From a virus, in IMG/VR virus record IMGVR_UViG_3300031787_006401, positions 49,433 to 113,432 of that record: 64,000 nt of DNA; one strand, given 5' to 3'. How positions within the stretch are numbered: position 1 is the first letter of the stretch; every line of letters begins with the position of its first letter. The notes below the pieces were generated by a model. That model was not told the origin of the DNA, searched no databases, and worked only from the letters and a program-made list of their open reading frames with translations. The translations under genes and the position numbers were made by a program. Shown here one piece after another: positions 1 to 9,181 of the stretch.

Positions 1-823
1 CAAGACTAAACTTATTCATAACATGAACGTTGCTGTTTTTTATTTTTGTAGGAAAGTATTTTCCTGCTTCGTTTTCTTTTTCTAATAAAATTAAAAAATT
101 TTCATTGTTGATTTCAACTAACAAGTCTCTGTCAATTGAATAATACATTGTACCCGGCATTGGTTTAGCAAAGTCACCTGCTTGAAATCCGTTCATCATA
201 TGAATTGCTATACTAAAAGCATGATCATTTCTAAAAACACTTGTGCGTATTTGATAAAGATTTCGATAATGTAACCAATTTTCTTGTATGTGTTTTATTA
301 AGTTAAAAAAAACTTTATTAGTTTCTGTTTTTCTAAAAAAAACTGCTGTTGCCCAGTAAAAATTTGGACCAACTTCGCTGATAGAGTTAAATTCTGATAC
401 ATCTCTCCATCCGGCTAAATCAAACGCATCTTGATAAATTAAAAAGTCATGTGCTTGTGTAAAACAATTAGACAATAAATTATTTGCAATTATAAAATCT
501 GTATCAAGTAGGAGTGTTTCGTTGTAAGGAGTTAAATCAAATACACTGCTTCTACTTGTATTTTTAAATTCAAGATTTTTTCTAGTCCAAGATCCGTCGT
601 AGTATTTTTTATATGTATATGAAGATTCTTTTTCTAGTTCAATAACTTTATCAAACACAGACATTGAATCTGTGTATCTTTCATTAAGATATTGTACATT
701 GTCTGTTATAATACTAACCGGTAAGTTTAAGTAATTTTTAATACGCTTTGCCGAAAATACTGCTTGTTTTACATAATCAACTTCGCTGTTATTTCTTGCG
801 ATAAGCAAAACACCTTTGCTCAT
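1..823 (-). CDS. Glycosyltransferase-like protein, C-terminus cut by window edge
   Basis: Reading leftward from an ATG at 821-823 the frame stays open to base 1, giving at least 274 residues. The product starts with a beta-strand-like segment (GVLLIARNNS), and residues 107-110 read DTDF in the context LLLDTDFIIANN, which resembles the metal-binding DxD motif of GT-A nucleotide-sugar transferases. A WATAVFF segment and a late HMMNGF segment follow. The start overlaps the stop of the upstream gene as ATGA, so the two are translationally coupled. By family knowledge it would transfer a sugar to a virion, DNA or host-surface target; the target is unknown. It could also be an inactive GT-A fold. 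The C-terminus lies outside the window. Confidence 0.6.
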   Translation of the reverse strand, partial: MSKGVLLIARNNSEVDYVKQAVFSAKRIKNYLNLPVSIITDNVQYLNERYTDSMSVFDKVIELEKESSYTYKKYYDGSWTRKNLEFKNTSRSSVFDLTPYNETLLLDTDFIIANNLLSNCFTQAHDFLIYQDAFDLAGWRDVSEFNSISEVGPNFYWATAVFFRKTETNKVFFNLIKHIQENWLHYRNLYQIRTSVFRNDHAFSIAIHMMNGFQAGDFAKPMPGTMYYSIDRDLLVEINNENFLILLEKENEAGKYFPTKIKNSNVHVMNKFSL

Positions 824-1167
824 AAATCGATTATACCTTCAACTGTTCTGTTGCTTTTTAATTTGTTGTATTCAATTAAATATTTGTTGGTTGCTGCAAA
901 GTAAACACCAACGATACTTTTGGTAAATTCAAACAACTCTTCAATTTCTACTGGTATTCCGTTATCATCAACTAGGATTGTTTCAGTTTGCTTTAAAGCA
1001 ATAAGTGCTTGACAGAAACTAACTAACTCTTGTTTTACTGTAAACTGGCCACCGTTGAAATAATATACAATATCATTTTGATATTGTTCTTTTAAAACAC
1101 GTTTTTGATTGTTTAGTGTGATCATATAATTACTAAAATCAAGTGCTTGTTTTAGTTTTTCGTCCAT
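820..1167 (-). CDS. Small phage protein of unknown function (115 aa)
   Basis: This 115-residue protein starts at an ATG preceded by AGGAG seven bases upstream. It looks mostly helical and charged (MDEKLKQALDFSNY at the N-terminus), with no signal peptide, membrane segment or recognised motif. It is the first gene of a two-gene unit with the glycosyltransferase-like gene, which its TGA overlaps. It has its own sigma70-like promoter (1190-1218), unlike the structural genes to its right, so it may be expressed before the late programme. No function can be assigned. Confidence 0.7.
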   Translation of the reverse strand: MDEKLKQALDFSNYMITLNNQKRVLKEQYQNDIVYYFNGGQFTVKQELVSFCQALIALKQTETILVDDNGIPVEIEELFEFTKSIVGVYFAATNKYLIEYNKLKSNRTVEGIIDL

Positions 1168-1189
1168 AGATTACTCCTATCGTATTGAT

Positions 1190-1218
1190 ATAATACGACA
1201 TTTTTTAATATTTGTCAA
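1190..1218 (-). promoter_or_regulatory. Sigma70-type promoter for the leftward gene pair
   Basis: On the minus strand TTGACA (1213-1218) and TATTAT (1190-1195) are separated by exactly 17 bp, close to the bacterial housekeeping consensus. The -10 box lies inside an inverted repeat, CGTATT-5 nt-AATACG (1181-1197), which could be an operator or a leader hairpin. The AGGAG ribosome site of the 115-aa gene follows. Confidence 0.65.
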
Positions 1219-1224
1219 ATAATT

Positions 1225-2253
1225 TTAAGCAGGAGGAGTTAAATTGTCACTGGTAAGTGCAATTGCTGTTGCTAGTGTCGGGGCTGCCAAACTAACTGCG
1301 GTATACGATGCTGAGTTATATATAAACGAACTGTTTGGTCTACCAGTGTTAACTGTGCTAGTTGTTGTACCAGTTACTGGTTCGTCAATTGGAGTTCCAC
1401 CAACTGGACTTCCTGCATTAGTACCAGTATCACCGTCATTGAATTCAATTCTAAATCTCAATGTTGATCCAGAAAGTAACCCAGATATAGTATAATCGTT
1501 GTCTGCATATACTCCAGATCCTGCTTTAATAAACAACTGTCTGTAACTAGATGTTAAACTGCTAAAACCGCTGCCTCCAGAACCAGCCGGAGTTGGGGTA
1601 CCAGATGATGCTGTTATTCTAAATTTATTAAATGTAATAGTACCCATTGCACTTAGCAAACCTTGCCAGTCTGTGTCTTTTGATCCACTGCCGCCAGTTA
1701 GACTAGCAGTAAAACGTATTTCACCACCTGCATTAAAATAAAAATTCATTGCGTTAACAGTAGGAAATGTTACAGTTACTACATGATAAATGCTTTCAAC
1801 CTGGCCTGTGCCGCCCCACTGAGTACTTCGTGAACTGTTAAGCGGTGTTCCTGGGCTAAAACTAGTTATTGAAAACCCAGTTACACTAGGATCAAAGTTA
1901 CTCACAGTGTTTATTAACGACTCGTAATCATTAATACCTTGTATTGTACCGTCAGCCGGTGTTGCTTTTGCACCTGTAGTTTGGTTAAAAGTTTGAGACT
2001 GATTTGCACCAACAGTTTGTCCTGTTGGCGGTACTGCAACAGTGGTGCTTACACTACCAACTTGATGCACATACGTTCCTTGTGCATCGAGAAATAGATC
2101 TAGCATCTGTTCAGAGGTAACCGAGTCAACTGTGGCTGCAACTGTTGTAGACCTCATGGTCTGTCCATATTGTGTTGCATAGATACTGGACAAAGTACTT
2201 CTGATTGAATTATAAGAACTAGCTGTTAAAGAGGATCCGGTTGATACAGGCAT
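1225..2253 (-). CDS. Virion structural protein, Thr/Ser/Gly-rich (paralogue A)
   Basis: This 342-residue protein is rich in Ser, Thr and Gly, with the beta-strand pattern of phage fibre or baseplate decoration proteins. It is a paralogue of the next gene to the right. Both have an N-terminal segment with YNS(I/M), a YVHQxGS motif near residues 60-90, an RSTQWGG or RTSAWGG motif, and a shared block containing DWQxLLxxxGT followed by TASSG. The start ATG is preceded by AGGAG. Its position at the end of the leftward tail operon suggests a virion surface part; the exact role is unknown. Confidence 0.6.
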   Translation of the reverse strand: MPVSTGSSLTASSYNSIRSTLSSIYATQYGQTMRSTTVAATVDSVTSEQMLDLFLDAQGTYVHQVGSVSTTVAVPPTGQTVGANQSQTFNQTTGAKATPADGTIQGINDYESLINTVSNFDPSVTGFSITSFSPGTPLNSSRSTQWGGTGQVESIYHVVTVTFPTVNAMNFYFNAGGEIRFTASLTGGSGSKDTDWQGLLSAMGTITFNKFRITASSGTPTPAGSGGSGFSSLTSSYRQLFIKAGSGVYADNDYTISGLLSGSTLRFRIEFNDGDTGTNAGSPVGGTPIDEPVTGTTTSTVNTGRPNSSFIYNSASYTAVSLAAPTLATAIALTSDNLTPPA

Positions 2254-2290
2254 TAGTTTTTCTCCTAGTACTTATATATAGTTTCTGTCA

Positions 2291-3220
2291 TTACAAACTT
2301 TGTATAGTTTGATATGCAGGAGAAGGCACTGACACATAAGAACCAGTTGCTCTGTATTGAGATATCGAACTTAACAACGTACCTTCGACTGGCTCGTCAA
2401 CGTTGTTACTTAGATCATCGGTGAATTCAACTAAGAATGTAACAACTCCTGATGTTTGATCGCCCTTGGCTTTAACTACAAATGTGTTACCTGTATAAAC
2501 ACTTGTACCAGATTTTGTATAAAGTGTTTGATACGTACTTGTTAAGTCAAAGTTACCTAAACTAGACGATATACCAGAACTTGCAGTAACAGTTGTATAG
2601 TTAAATCTCAAAGTTCCAATTGACTGTAATAGATTTTGCCAATCAATAAATTTTGAAGTAGACGAAGGAGGGCTGGAAATTGATGGTACAATTCTTATTT
2701 CGCCGCCGCTGTTAAAGAAATGTCTTCTGTGATCTGCGGCAGTGGCTGTACCCGATGTTCCATCCGAATTTATAACAGTATAACCACCAGTAAATGTTAC
2801 AGTAAATTCATGACGCACTGTTTGAGGTTGCGATGCGCCACCCCACGCTGATGTACGCTGACTACTTAACTTATTTTCTACTGTTGCTTGTGACGAGTCT
2901 AATGCAAATCTATTAATTTCTGCATAAACAAACGTTGAAATATTTTCGTATTGAGCATAAACTGTATCTGTTATTTCGTCTGCGGAAGCAACAATACTCG
3001 TTAGGGTAGGAAGACTTCCTGTTTGGTGTACATATGCTTTTTCTAAATCAGATTTTAAATTTTGCATGTGTAGAGCATTAACAGTATTTGTTGTTGCTAC
3101 TGTTGTGCTAACTGGTCTTTGTCCATATCCTAAATTTCCGCTGCCGTTGCCTAAAACAGCAATTGCCTTTGCTTGCATACTATTGTATCGCGCTGCGGTA
3201 ATTATCTCTCCAACTGCCAT
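2291..3220 (-). CDS. Virion structural protein, Thr/Ser/Gly-rich (paralogue B)
   Basis: This 309-residue paralogue of the neighbouring 342-aa protein shares the AYVHQTGS, RTSAWGGASQ, FFNSGGEIRI, DWQNLLQSIGT and TASSG blocks in the same order. The start is an ATG in GGCAGTTGG context with AGGA upstream, and a perfect TATAAATA late-promoter motif lies about 30 bases before the start. The tandem duplication suggests two related head, tail or fibre decoration subunits. No enzymatic motif is visible. Confidence 0.6.
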   Translation of the reverse strand: MAVGEIITAARYNSMQAKAIAVLGNGSGNLGYGQRPVSTTVATTNTVNALHMQNLKSDLEKAYVHQTGSLPTLTSIVASADEITDTVYAQYENISTFVYAEINRFALDSSQATVENKLSSQRTSAWGGASQPQTVRHEFTVTFTGGYTVINSDGTSGTATAADHRRHFFNSGGEIRIVPSISSPPSSTSKFIDWQNLLQSIGTLRFNYTTVTASSGISSSLGNFDLTSTYQTLYTKSGTSVYTGNTFVVKAKGDQTSGVVTFLVEFTDDLSNNVDEPVEGTLLSSISQYRATGSYVSVPSPAYQTIQSL

Positions 3221-3246
3221 TACTTATTCCTATAAACTGCTAGTTT

Positions 3247-3254
3247 TATTTATA
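3247..3254 (-). promoter_or_regulatory. T4-type late promoter motif TATAAATA
   Basis: The minus strand reads TATAAATA exactly, followed by AAAC and then the AGGA ribosome site of the 309-aa structural gene. This is the T4 late consensus recognised by a gp55-type sigma, and a gp55 homologue is encoded at 33828. Confidence 0.6.
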
Positions 3255-4704
3255 CTTTAAGAACACACTCGACTAACTTTTCGTCAGTTGAATCGTTGGT
3301 CTCTAATGCTACTCCAATTAATGCAGTTGTTGCCATTGTAGTGCAAACGCCTGCATCCCAAGCATAAACTGCTTGACCTTTTTTAACTGGGCCTACTATT
3401 CTTACCGGTACACGACCTTTAAGTGCAATTGCTTGGCCGTTCTCAAGTTCGCTATTCATCAAGTATGCAGGCTTTTCGGAAATTACACCGATTGCTAAAT
3501 CACTTGCTGTAGCCGGACAAGTTTCGTGTTCACTGTGTTTGCAAACTGCCATTGCTGTTCCAACTGGCCATTCTTGTTCTGTTGTATACTTTTCTGCAAG
3601 GTCAGCGTATCTGGCTTTAGTTGCAGTACCATTAAACACAACTGCTGTCAAGTTACCGCTGCTGTCTCTTGCTGCAACGGTGTTTGCAGTTGCAGAGGTT
3701 GATGCAGATCTTCCTGTGCCACCCACTGTTAACAATCCTGCTTCAGTTGCAGTACCTACAAGGTTAGTAGCATATACATTTGCCCATGCATTACCCGAAG
3801 CACCTAAATTAAATGTATTATTTGCGCCCGGTGCTATTCCAGTGTTGGTAATTGTAGATACTAGCACATCAGTGCTAGATCTAAAACGTAATGCATTTCT
3901 AACTAATTTTATTTGCGGAGTTGAAGTATCCGAGTCGATGTTAACAATTAAATCATCGTCGTTGCCTAATGTATATCCTACGTCGCCAAACTTAACAATC
4001 CCAGTAAATATAACATTGTCGGTTGTTAAATAATCCGACGCAGGACGTCCTGCTAATCTCAACGCATTTGAAGCAGTGCCCCAATATCTATGATCAGATG
4101 TTGTTACACCATTGGTTGATGCTTTTGTATTAATTAAGGTAAGACCTTTTTTAACCGAGTCAAATCCTTCGATTGTATCTGCTAGTGATATAGTAAATTC
4201 GTCTTTGCTGATAATGTAAACAACCTCATCATCGACTGTTGCTAGGATAATTGCATGTTGCACCCCGAGTGTATCTGTAACTGTTAAACTTCTCATTTGA
4301 GTTACACCGGTACCTGCACTTTGCGGTCCTACTAACACCCACTCGTTTGATGAATTTCTAGCATAAAGTTGATTTGTAGAACTGTTCCACCAAAGGTCGC
4401 CTTCGACTAATCCAGTTGGTGCAGTACTACTAACTTCTGAGCCGCCTGTGGTTTTCCACTTTGATCCGTCATATACTTTTATTTTACTTGTTGCACTATC
4501 ATACCATAGCATACCGCTGATTGGCTTTGTTGGTGCTACAGAGTTAGCAAAGTTTTCTAATAAGAATAAAAAGTTTTCATTTTGTGATTCGCCATATCCG
4601 GCAAAATTCTTACCGACAAATTTCACTTCAGTAGTTTGATTAATTGTACCGTCTTCTACTGTAGTTAAAACTGTACCGTTGTATCTGTTAATAATATATG
4701 CCAT
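3250..4704 (-). CDS. Tail fibre-like structural protein with C-terminal chaperone-like domain (484 aa)
   Basis: Residues about 30-70 carry a block (GKNFAGYGE, NENFLFLLENFAN, GMLWYDS) that is repeated almost unchanged in the next two fibre genes, followed by a second module with GDLWWNSSTNQLY and WVLVGP. The middle is Ser/Thr/Asn-rich and beta-repetitive (NLGASGNAW, VVFNGTATKARYADLAEKY). The last 120 residues (from ADLAEKYTTEQEW, with GVISEKPAYLM and LKGRVPVRIVGP) resemble C-terminal domains of tail fibres and spikes that help folding or trimer formation. It is probably a baseplate-attached fibre or spike; the attachment role of the N-terminal block is inference. Confidence 0.65.
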   Translation of the reverse strand: MAYIINRYNGTVLTTVEDGTINQTTEVKFVGKNFAGYGESQNENFLFLLENFANSVAPTKPISGMLWYDSATSKIKVYDGSKWKTTGGSEVSSTAPTGLVEGDLWWNSSTNQLYARNSSNEWVLVGPQSAGTGVTQMRSLTVTDTLGVQHAIILATVDDEVVYIISKDEFTISLADTIEGFDSVKKGLTLINTKASTNGVTTSDHRYWGTASNALRLAGRPASDYLTTDNVIFTGIVKFGDVGYTLGNDDDLIVNIDSDTSTPQIKLVRNALRFRSSTDVLVSTITNTGIAPGANNTFNLGASGNAWANVYATNLVGTATEAGLLTVGGTGRSASTSATANTVAARDSSGNLTAVVFNGTATKARYADLAEKYTTEQEWPVGTAMAVCKHSEHETCPATASDLAIGVISEKPAYLMNSELENGQAIALKGRVPVRIVGPVKKGQAVYAWDAGVCTTMATTALIGVALETNDSTDEKLVECVLKV

Positions 4705-4732
4705 TTATGGAACAACCCCTTTGCAACACTAA

Positions 4733-4740
4733 TATTTACC
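4733..4740 (-). promoter_or_regulatory. Late promoter-like motif GGTAAATA
   Basis: GGTAAATA on the minus strand, about 30 bases upstream of the start of the 484-aa fibre gene, resembles the late motif seen elsewhere here. It is one mismatch from TATAAATA in the core, so the call is tentative. Confidence 0.4.
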
Positions 4741-4742
4741 TA

Positions 4743-6542
4743 TTAAACACTCGAAACAAGATCTGTGTCGTAGGCCCAGTTACCTGAACCATTAACAACA
4801 AAACGCTTTAAACTTCTTGACACAGATAGTGATACTGTTTCCGTTACATTAGAAAAACTTACGTCAGCAAGTACTGACTGATTTTCTGTACCATTTTTGT
4901 CTACTGCTATAAAAGACTTTGAAATTGCATCGCTTGCATTATATTCTATAGATCCGCTGTATTGAACACAATGTACATAAGCATACACACCAATGTTTTT
5001 TGTAAGCGACGGTGCCAAATCATTTATAACCGATGCAATTTGACTGTTGCTTAAACCTGTAATGTCCAACGAAAGATAAACAGGTGCTTCTAAGGTTTTA
5101 TCGTCAACATAGCCTTTTGTAGCAACATAATCAGGCGAATCAGAAATATCAGGAGAACCTACTCCGTATATTTTTCTGCTGCTAGTAATGCTTATATCGC
5201 CAGCACTTGCAATTACCAACGGATTTGTAGTAGTTGTAATAGTTGCGTTGTTTAAATTGATGTTGTCTACATTTAAACTGGTTAGTGTTCCTACACTTGT
5301 TAAACTACTGTTAACAACAGATGACCCTAATCCTGTTTCTGTTAAAACAGTATTATAGCCAACTTTGTATGCATATCCGGTTGGTACGTTCCAATGTGTA
5401 GAACTATCCCAAGTATCATAGGTTAAGTTCCAAGTTATAGACTTGTCATTTCCTGTTGCTTTTACAATTACACCTGCACCATCGAGTGAACTTTCTGGTA
5501 ACAATGTACTATCTGATGTAATTGCAAGTTCGATTGTTTTATCTTCTACTCGTAAATTTGTAACATCAAAATACGATGTTGTACCGTCAACTTGTAGGTT
5601 TCCTGTAATTCTAACATTAGTATTGACATCAAATCCAAATTGAGGGTTAGATTGCCATACACCAATTCGAGAAGTACTGTTGTCAATTGTAAAATAATCA
5701 ACAATTGTCGAAGATTGATTTATTTGAAACTTAACATCAGAGCCGTTTAGTTGTGCTCTGTTAACTGTGCTTATACCCTCAACTTTGATAACATAGTCAC
5801 TGTCGTCACCTATTATTATTCCATTATCATTTTTTACATGCAATGATCCTGTTGCAGTATTATTTGCAGCAATCTTTAAAAAATCGTCAGGTGTAAATTC
5901 ATCGCCTAAACTATCAACCAGTGATGTTGCAAACTCTGCTGTTCCTATAAATCTAAAATCAGGATACACAGAACTTATGTTAACGCCGGCTTGTATATTT
6001 GTTCCAAAGTTTGCTATACTTTGTGCAGCAATAAAATCTATACTGCTGATTAGTGCAACCGGTGCACCGCCTATCATTAATCTTGCAACTGTTCTTGGAT
6101 TTCCAAATCTATCTACAACTGTCTGAACGTCAAATCCAGTAACGCCTTGAGCAAATGTATAGATAGGTCCTGCTAAGATAACGTTATTGCCATCACTAAA
6201 CTTGATTTGTTGAGTTGCAGAATCAATCCAGATGTCGCCTGCTAACAACTCAGGCTCGGTTGCAGAAACTACTGTAGTATCTGTTGATCTAAAAATAGTA
6301 CCGTTGAATATTTTTAGTCTACCTTCGGATGTGTCGTACCAAAGTTGACCTTCTAGTGGATTTGCTGGTGCGGCAGTATTTGCAAAGTTTTCAAGTAGTT
6401 TTATAAAATTTTCATTAAATCTTTCACCATACCCTGTATAGTTACGTCCTACAAGAGTTAAGTCAGTTGTGTCAATGTCTATTCTTCCATCAACCAGATC
6501 AACTAATAATGCGCCATCGGTTTTATTAATTTTATAACTCAT
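4743..6542 (-). CDS. Tail fibre-like structural protein (599 aa)
   Basis: The second of three fibre paralogues. The N-terminal block is conserved (GRNYTGYGE, NENFIKLLENFAN, GQLWYDT), then a DIWIDSATQQIKF module. Around residues 310-340 (QVDGTTSYFDVTNLRVEDKT) it carries the beta-repeat seen in several phage fibres, also present in the 350-aa gene at 50798. A TKGYVDDKT segment near residue 480 is a typical phage tail-fibre motif. The C-terminus differs from its paralogues. Its ATG overlaps the upstream stop as TAATG, which indicates translational coupling with the collar-domain fibre gene. Confidence 0.65.
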   Translation of the reverse strand: MSYKINKTDGALLVDLVDGRIDIDTTDLTLVGRNYTGYGERFNENFIKLLENFANTAAPANPLEGQLWYDTSEGRLKIFNGTIFRSTDTTVVSATEPELLAGDIWIDSATQQIKFSDGNNVILAGPIYTFAQGVTGFDVQTVVDRFGNPRTVARLMIGGAPVALISSIDFIAAQSIANFGTNIQAGVNISSVYPDFRFIGTAEFATSLVDSLGDEFTPDDFLKIAANNTATGSLHVKNDNGIIIGDDSDYVIKVEGISTVNRAQLNGSDVKFQINQSSTIVDYFTIDNSTSRIGVWQSNPQFGFDVNTNVRITGNLQVDGTTSYFDVTNLRVEDKTIELAITSDSTLLPESSLDGAGVIVKATGNDKSITWNLTYDTWDSSTHWNVPTGYAYKVGYNTVLTETGLGSSVVNSSLTSVGTLTSLNVDNINLNNATITTTTNPLVIASAGDISITSSRKIYGVGSPDISDSPDYVATKGYVDDKTLEAPVYLSLDITGLSNSQIASVINDLAPSLTKNIGVYAYVHCVQYSGSIEYNASDAISKSFIAVDKNGTENQSVLADVSFSNVTETVSLSVSRSLKRFVVNGSGNWAYDTDLVSSV

Positions 6543-8542
6543 TAAAAGACTCCATGATAGATGATAAAGTTGACAGTTACATAAGGCGACACTGTTGAAA
6601 ACTCATCTTGTGTTGTATAATCACTAATGCCAGCAGTTCTAGTAAATCCTGTACCAGCGTTGCCACCTACTATTGAAATCGATGCAGTATTTGGTTCAGA
6701 CACCGATGAATTAGTTGTTGCATAGAATTGTGTACCTGCGTCACTTTGTAAACTATGACTGTGGTTAGGCAGTTGTGAGTCTGTAATCAGTGCTGACTCA
6801 GATCCGCCTACTAAACCTACAGTATTTTCAGTTACATCAACAAATGCACCGGTTGGGTTAGGCAAAGTATTACCAGCATCATACAACCAACCAAGCAATG
6901 TTCTTCCTCTAAAATCTGGCAATTTAAAAGTAATTGACGTACCTACTCCAAAGTTTGTACCAATTATTGCATGTAATGCCGAATAGGTTGATATCGGTCT
7001 TTCTGTACCATCACATATAAAGAACCCTGGAGGTGCTACTGTTCCACCGTATGGTAAAATTGTACCAATTGGCATTATCGGACCTTGAGCAGTATTAGGA
7101 ATTTTACTAACTAAATCTTCTTGTTCTATTTTTCGCAGACCTGTTCCTGGTCTGTTAATTAAAATTTCGTCAGTTGTTTCAACTGTAGTAACTTGAGTTT
7201 TATCTGTTAAAAATGTTGAGTTCAGTGTTGTTGTGAATGTTTTTGTACTTCCGCCAACTTGCCCGTCAAAAGTAAACGATGATGCAATTACGTCCCCAGA
7301 CATTTGAAATGTAGTTGGGCTACTTAATTTGCCCGCAGTTGTAGCAGTTCCAGTTAGATTACCAGTAACGTTTCCTACAAACGAACCGTAAACGCTGTTA
7401 GCATAGATGTTGTTGTATTTTAATGCATTGGTACCTATGTTTTTTATTCCAGTTACCGAAGGCAAAATGTCATCTGTTGTTAAGTCGCCGCCTACAGTAA
7501 TTGTTCCAGTAACAGACAAGTTTTCGCTTACTGTTGCACTGCCTGATACGGATAAGGCTGTTGCAATTGCATCTGAATTTAATATTGTTACTGTTCCACT
7601 GGTTTTAATATTTCCAACTACATCTAATGCCTCAGTAGGTATTTTATTACTACCAATGGTAATTTTTGTATTGTTAAAAATTCTCATAGCAGTTAGAGAT
7701 GTTCCGCTGCTGTTGACTTTAAAATCAATACTGCCGTCGTTTGCAATATTTCTAATTTCTGCTACACTTCCGGCAATTGATAATGCAAGTGTTTGGTTTT
7801 CGCCAATTATTAGTCCGCCATTGTTGTTGATACGTATAGATCTGTCAAACACGTTACTGGCATTTAATCTTGCAAACAGCGCACCTTCAGTTGGTGTTCC
7901 ACTTACTAAAAGTGTTTCGGCTTTTTCGGCTGTACCATAATACTTTGCATTTGATCTTAAATTAACACCAATTCTTATTATGCCAAATCCGCTTATAGTT
8001 AATTTAGGTGTAAACTCAGTATTGCTAATAATAGAAACTGGAATATTGTTTACATAGTTAATAATCACTGGATTTTCAACATTAGTAGTTGAAACTACAT
8101 TGACAAATTTTGCACCGGTTGATGCGCCTTCTGAATAATCCGGTCCAACTAATATCCACCCAGAGCCCGAGTAAATGTAAAGTTGTTTGTTAGCAGTATC
8201 AACCCAAAGATCGCCTAGAATACTACTAGATGCTTCGGGTTCGGAGTTTGCTTTTTTAAGGCCGCCGGCACTAACCCATTGAGTGCCATCGTAAATTTTT
8301 AACTGATCAATTCCATCGGTATTGTCGTACCAAAGTTGTCCTTCGATAGGATTTACAGGAGCAGTATTGTTAGCAAAATTTTCTAACAAATGTAAAAAGT
8401 TTTCGTTAACTATTTTGCCATAGTTAGCAAAGTTTCTTCCAGGAAATACTAAACTAGTATCGGTTGAATTAGTAGTTCCGTCGTCTACTATTATACTACC
8501 CTTGTTTACACTGTCAGTAAAATCTACTTGATATTCGGCCAT
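6542..8542 (-). CDS. Fibre/collar protein with gp12-type tail collar domain (666 aa)
   Basis: The third fibre paralogue. N-terminal residues 30-75 hold the shared block (GRNFANYGK, NENFLHLLENFAN, GQLWYD) and then a GDLWVDTANKQLYIY module. Beta-repetitive sequence fills the middle (VTGNLTGTATTAGKL). From about residue 490 it has a phage tail-collar domain: MPIGTILPYGG, PPGFFICDG, FKLPDFRGRTLLGW, then LPNHSHSL, where the two histidines resemble the metal-binding HxH of T4 gp12-type receptor-binding tips. The role is probably a short fibre or receptor-binding adhesin. The final segment ends in NFIIYHGVF, again typical of this domain. Confidence 0.75.
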   Translation of the reverse strand: MAEYQVDFTDSVNKGSIIVDDGTTNSTDTSLVFPGRNFANYGKIVNENFLHLLENFANNTAPVNPIEGQLWYDNTDGIDQLKIYDGTQWVSAGGLKKANSEPEASSSILGDLWVDTANKQLYIYSGSGWILVGPDYSEGASTGAKFVNVVSTTNVENPVIINYVNNIPVSIISNTEFTPKLTISGFGIIRIGVNLRSNAKYYGTAEKAETLLVSGTPTEGALFARLNASNVFDRSIRINNNGGLIIGENQTLALSIAGSVAEIRNIANDGSIDFKVNSSGTSLTAMRIFNNTKITIGSNKIPTEALDVVGNIKTSGTVTILNSDAIATALSVSGSATVSENLSVTGTITVGGDLTTDDILPSVTGIKNIGTNALKYNNIYANSVYGSFVGNVTGNLTGTATTAGKLSSPTTFQMSGDVIASSFTFDGQVGGSTKTFTTTLNSTFLTDKTQVTTVETTDEILINRPGTGLRKIEQEDLVSKIPNTAQGPIMPIGTILPYGGTVAPPGFFICDGTERPISTYSALHAIIGTNFGVGTSITFKLPDFRGRTLLGWLYDAGNTLPNPTGAFVDVTENTVGLVGGSESALITDSQLPNHSHSLQSDAGTQFYATTNSSVSEPNTASISIVGGNAGTGFTRTAGISDYTTQDEFSTVSPYVTVNFIIYHGVF

Positions 8543-8544
8543 TA

Positions 8545-9156
8545 TTATACCTCGTTAAATCCGCTAAGGCTTTGTACTCTTACAGTGTAGTCAATCTGTA
8601 TAAGTCTATTCAAACTTTTTTGTACAGGGTGGAAAATAACATGAGTTAGTAATCTTCCTGATCCCGAACTACTATAACTACGTAAACCTAATTCGTCAAA
8701 AACATATAAACCATTGGTATCTGCCGCAGTATCAAACGCATCTTGGCCATCTGGTTCGCCATAATCTAGCAAACAACTAACAAGAATATCAGTATAGTTT
8801 GTACCAGATACGTGACGTATTTCTGTTTTGTTTCTAGACGGATCAATGTTGTTAACACTTCTATCATCAACTACTTTGTTATATGTTTGATTATACAGAC
8901 TTGCATTTGTGCCAGTTGTGTTAGGAGTTAGGTATGTAATAATACCAGTTGGATCGACGTTTGTTCCACCGTTTCCAAAACTCATTTCATATATAAATCC
9001 TTGCCCTGCATTTGATAAACTCTCTGCTAGAGCAATACTCATATTTTCGTAATGTATTGCATTTCTCTTATTAATGAAAGTTTCACCAGATATTGGATCA
9101 AAAATCTTAATATGACCTTCAACATGTATTCCATTAAAATCTTTTAAATTTGTCAT
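8545..9156 (-). CDS. Baseplate/tail structural protein of unknown role (203 aa)
   Basis: An ATG at 9156 is preferred because AGGTGG lies just upstream; a GTG nine bases earlier overlaps that ribosome site. The 203-residue product has a segment KIFDPISGETFINKRNAIHYEN followed by MSFGNGGTNVDPTG, a layout I associate with small virion proteins of marine T4-like phages, but I cannot name a family. No membrane or signal sequence is visible. It sits between the giant protein and the fibres, so it may adapt fibres to the baseplate (inference). The stop is separated by two bases from the next gene. Confidence 0.6.
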   Translation of the reverse strand: MTNLKDFNGIHVEGHIKIFDPISGETFINKRNAIHYENMSIALAESLSNAGQGFIYEMSFGNGGTNVDPTGIITYLTPNTTGTNASLYNQTYNKVVDDRSVNNIDPSRNKTEIRHVSGTNYTDILVSCLLDYGEPDGQDAFDTAADTNGLYVFDELGLRSYSSSGSGRLLTHVIFHPVQKSLNRLIQIDYTVRVQSLSGFNEV

Positions 9157-9173
9157 TCTTACCACCTATACTG

Positions 9174-9181
9174 TATTTATT
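9174..9181 (-). promoter_or_regulatory. Late promoter-like motif AATAAATA
   Basis: The minus strand reads AATAAATACAG about 20 bases upstream of the 203-aa gene, overlapping the end of the giant gene. It matches seven of eight bases of the T4 late motif. Confidence 0.4.

Noticed and set aside
3539-4033. 164-aa plus-strand ORF over the fibre gene
   Set aside because: Antisense reading of a Thr/Val/Ala-rich beta-repetitive gene; no ribosome site or recognisable motif.
7407-7940. 177-aa hydrophobic plus-strand ORF over the collar fibre gene
   Set aside because: Hydrophobic composition arises from complementing beta-rich codons; no start signals.
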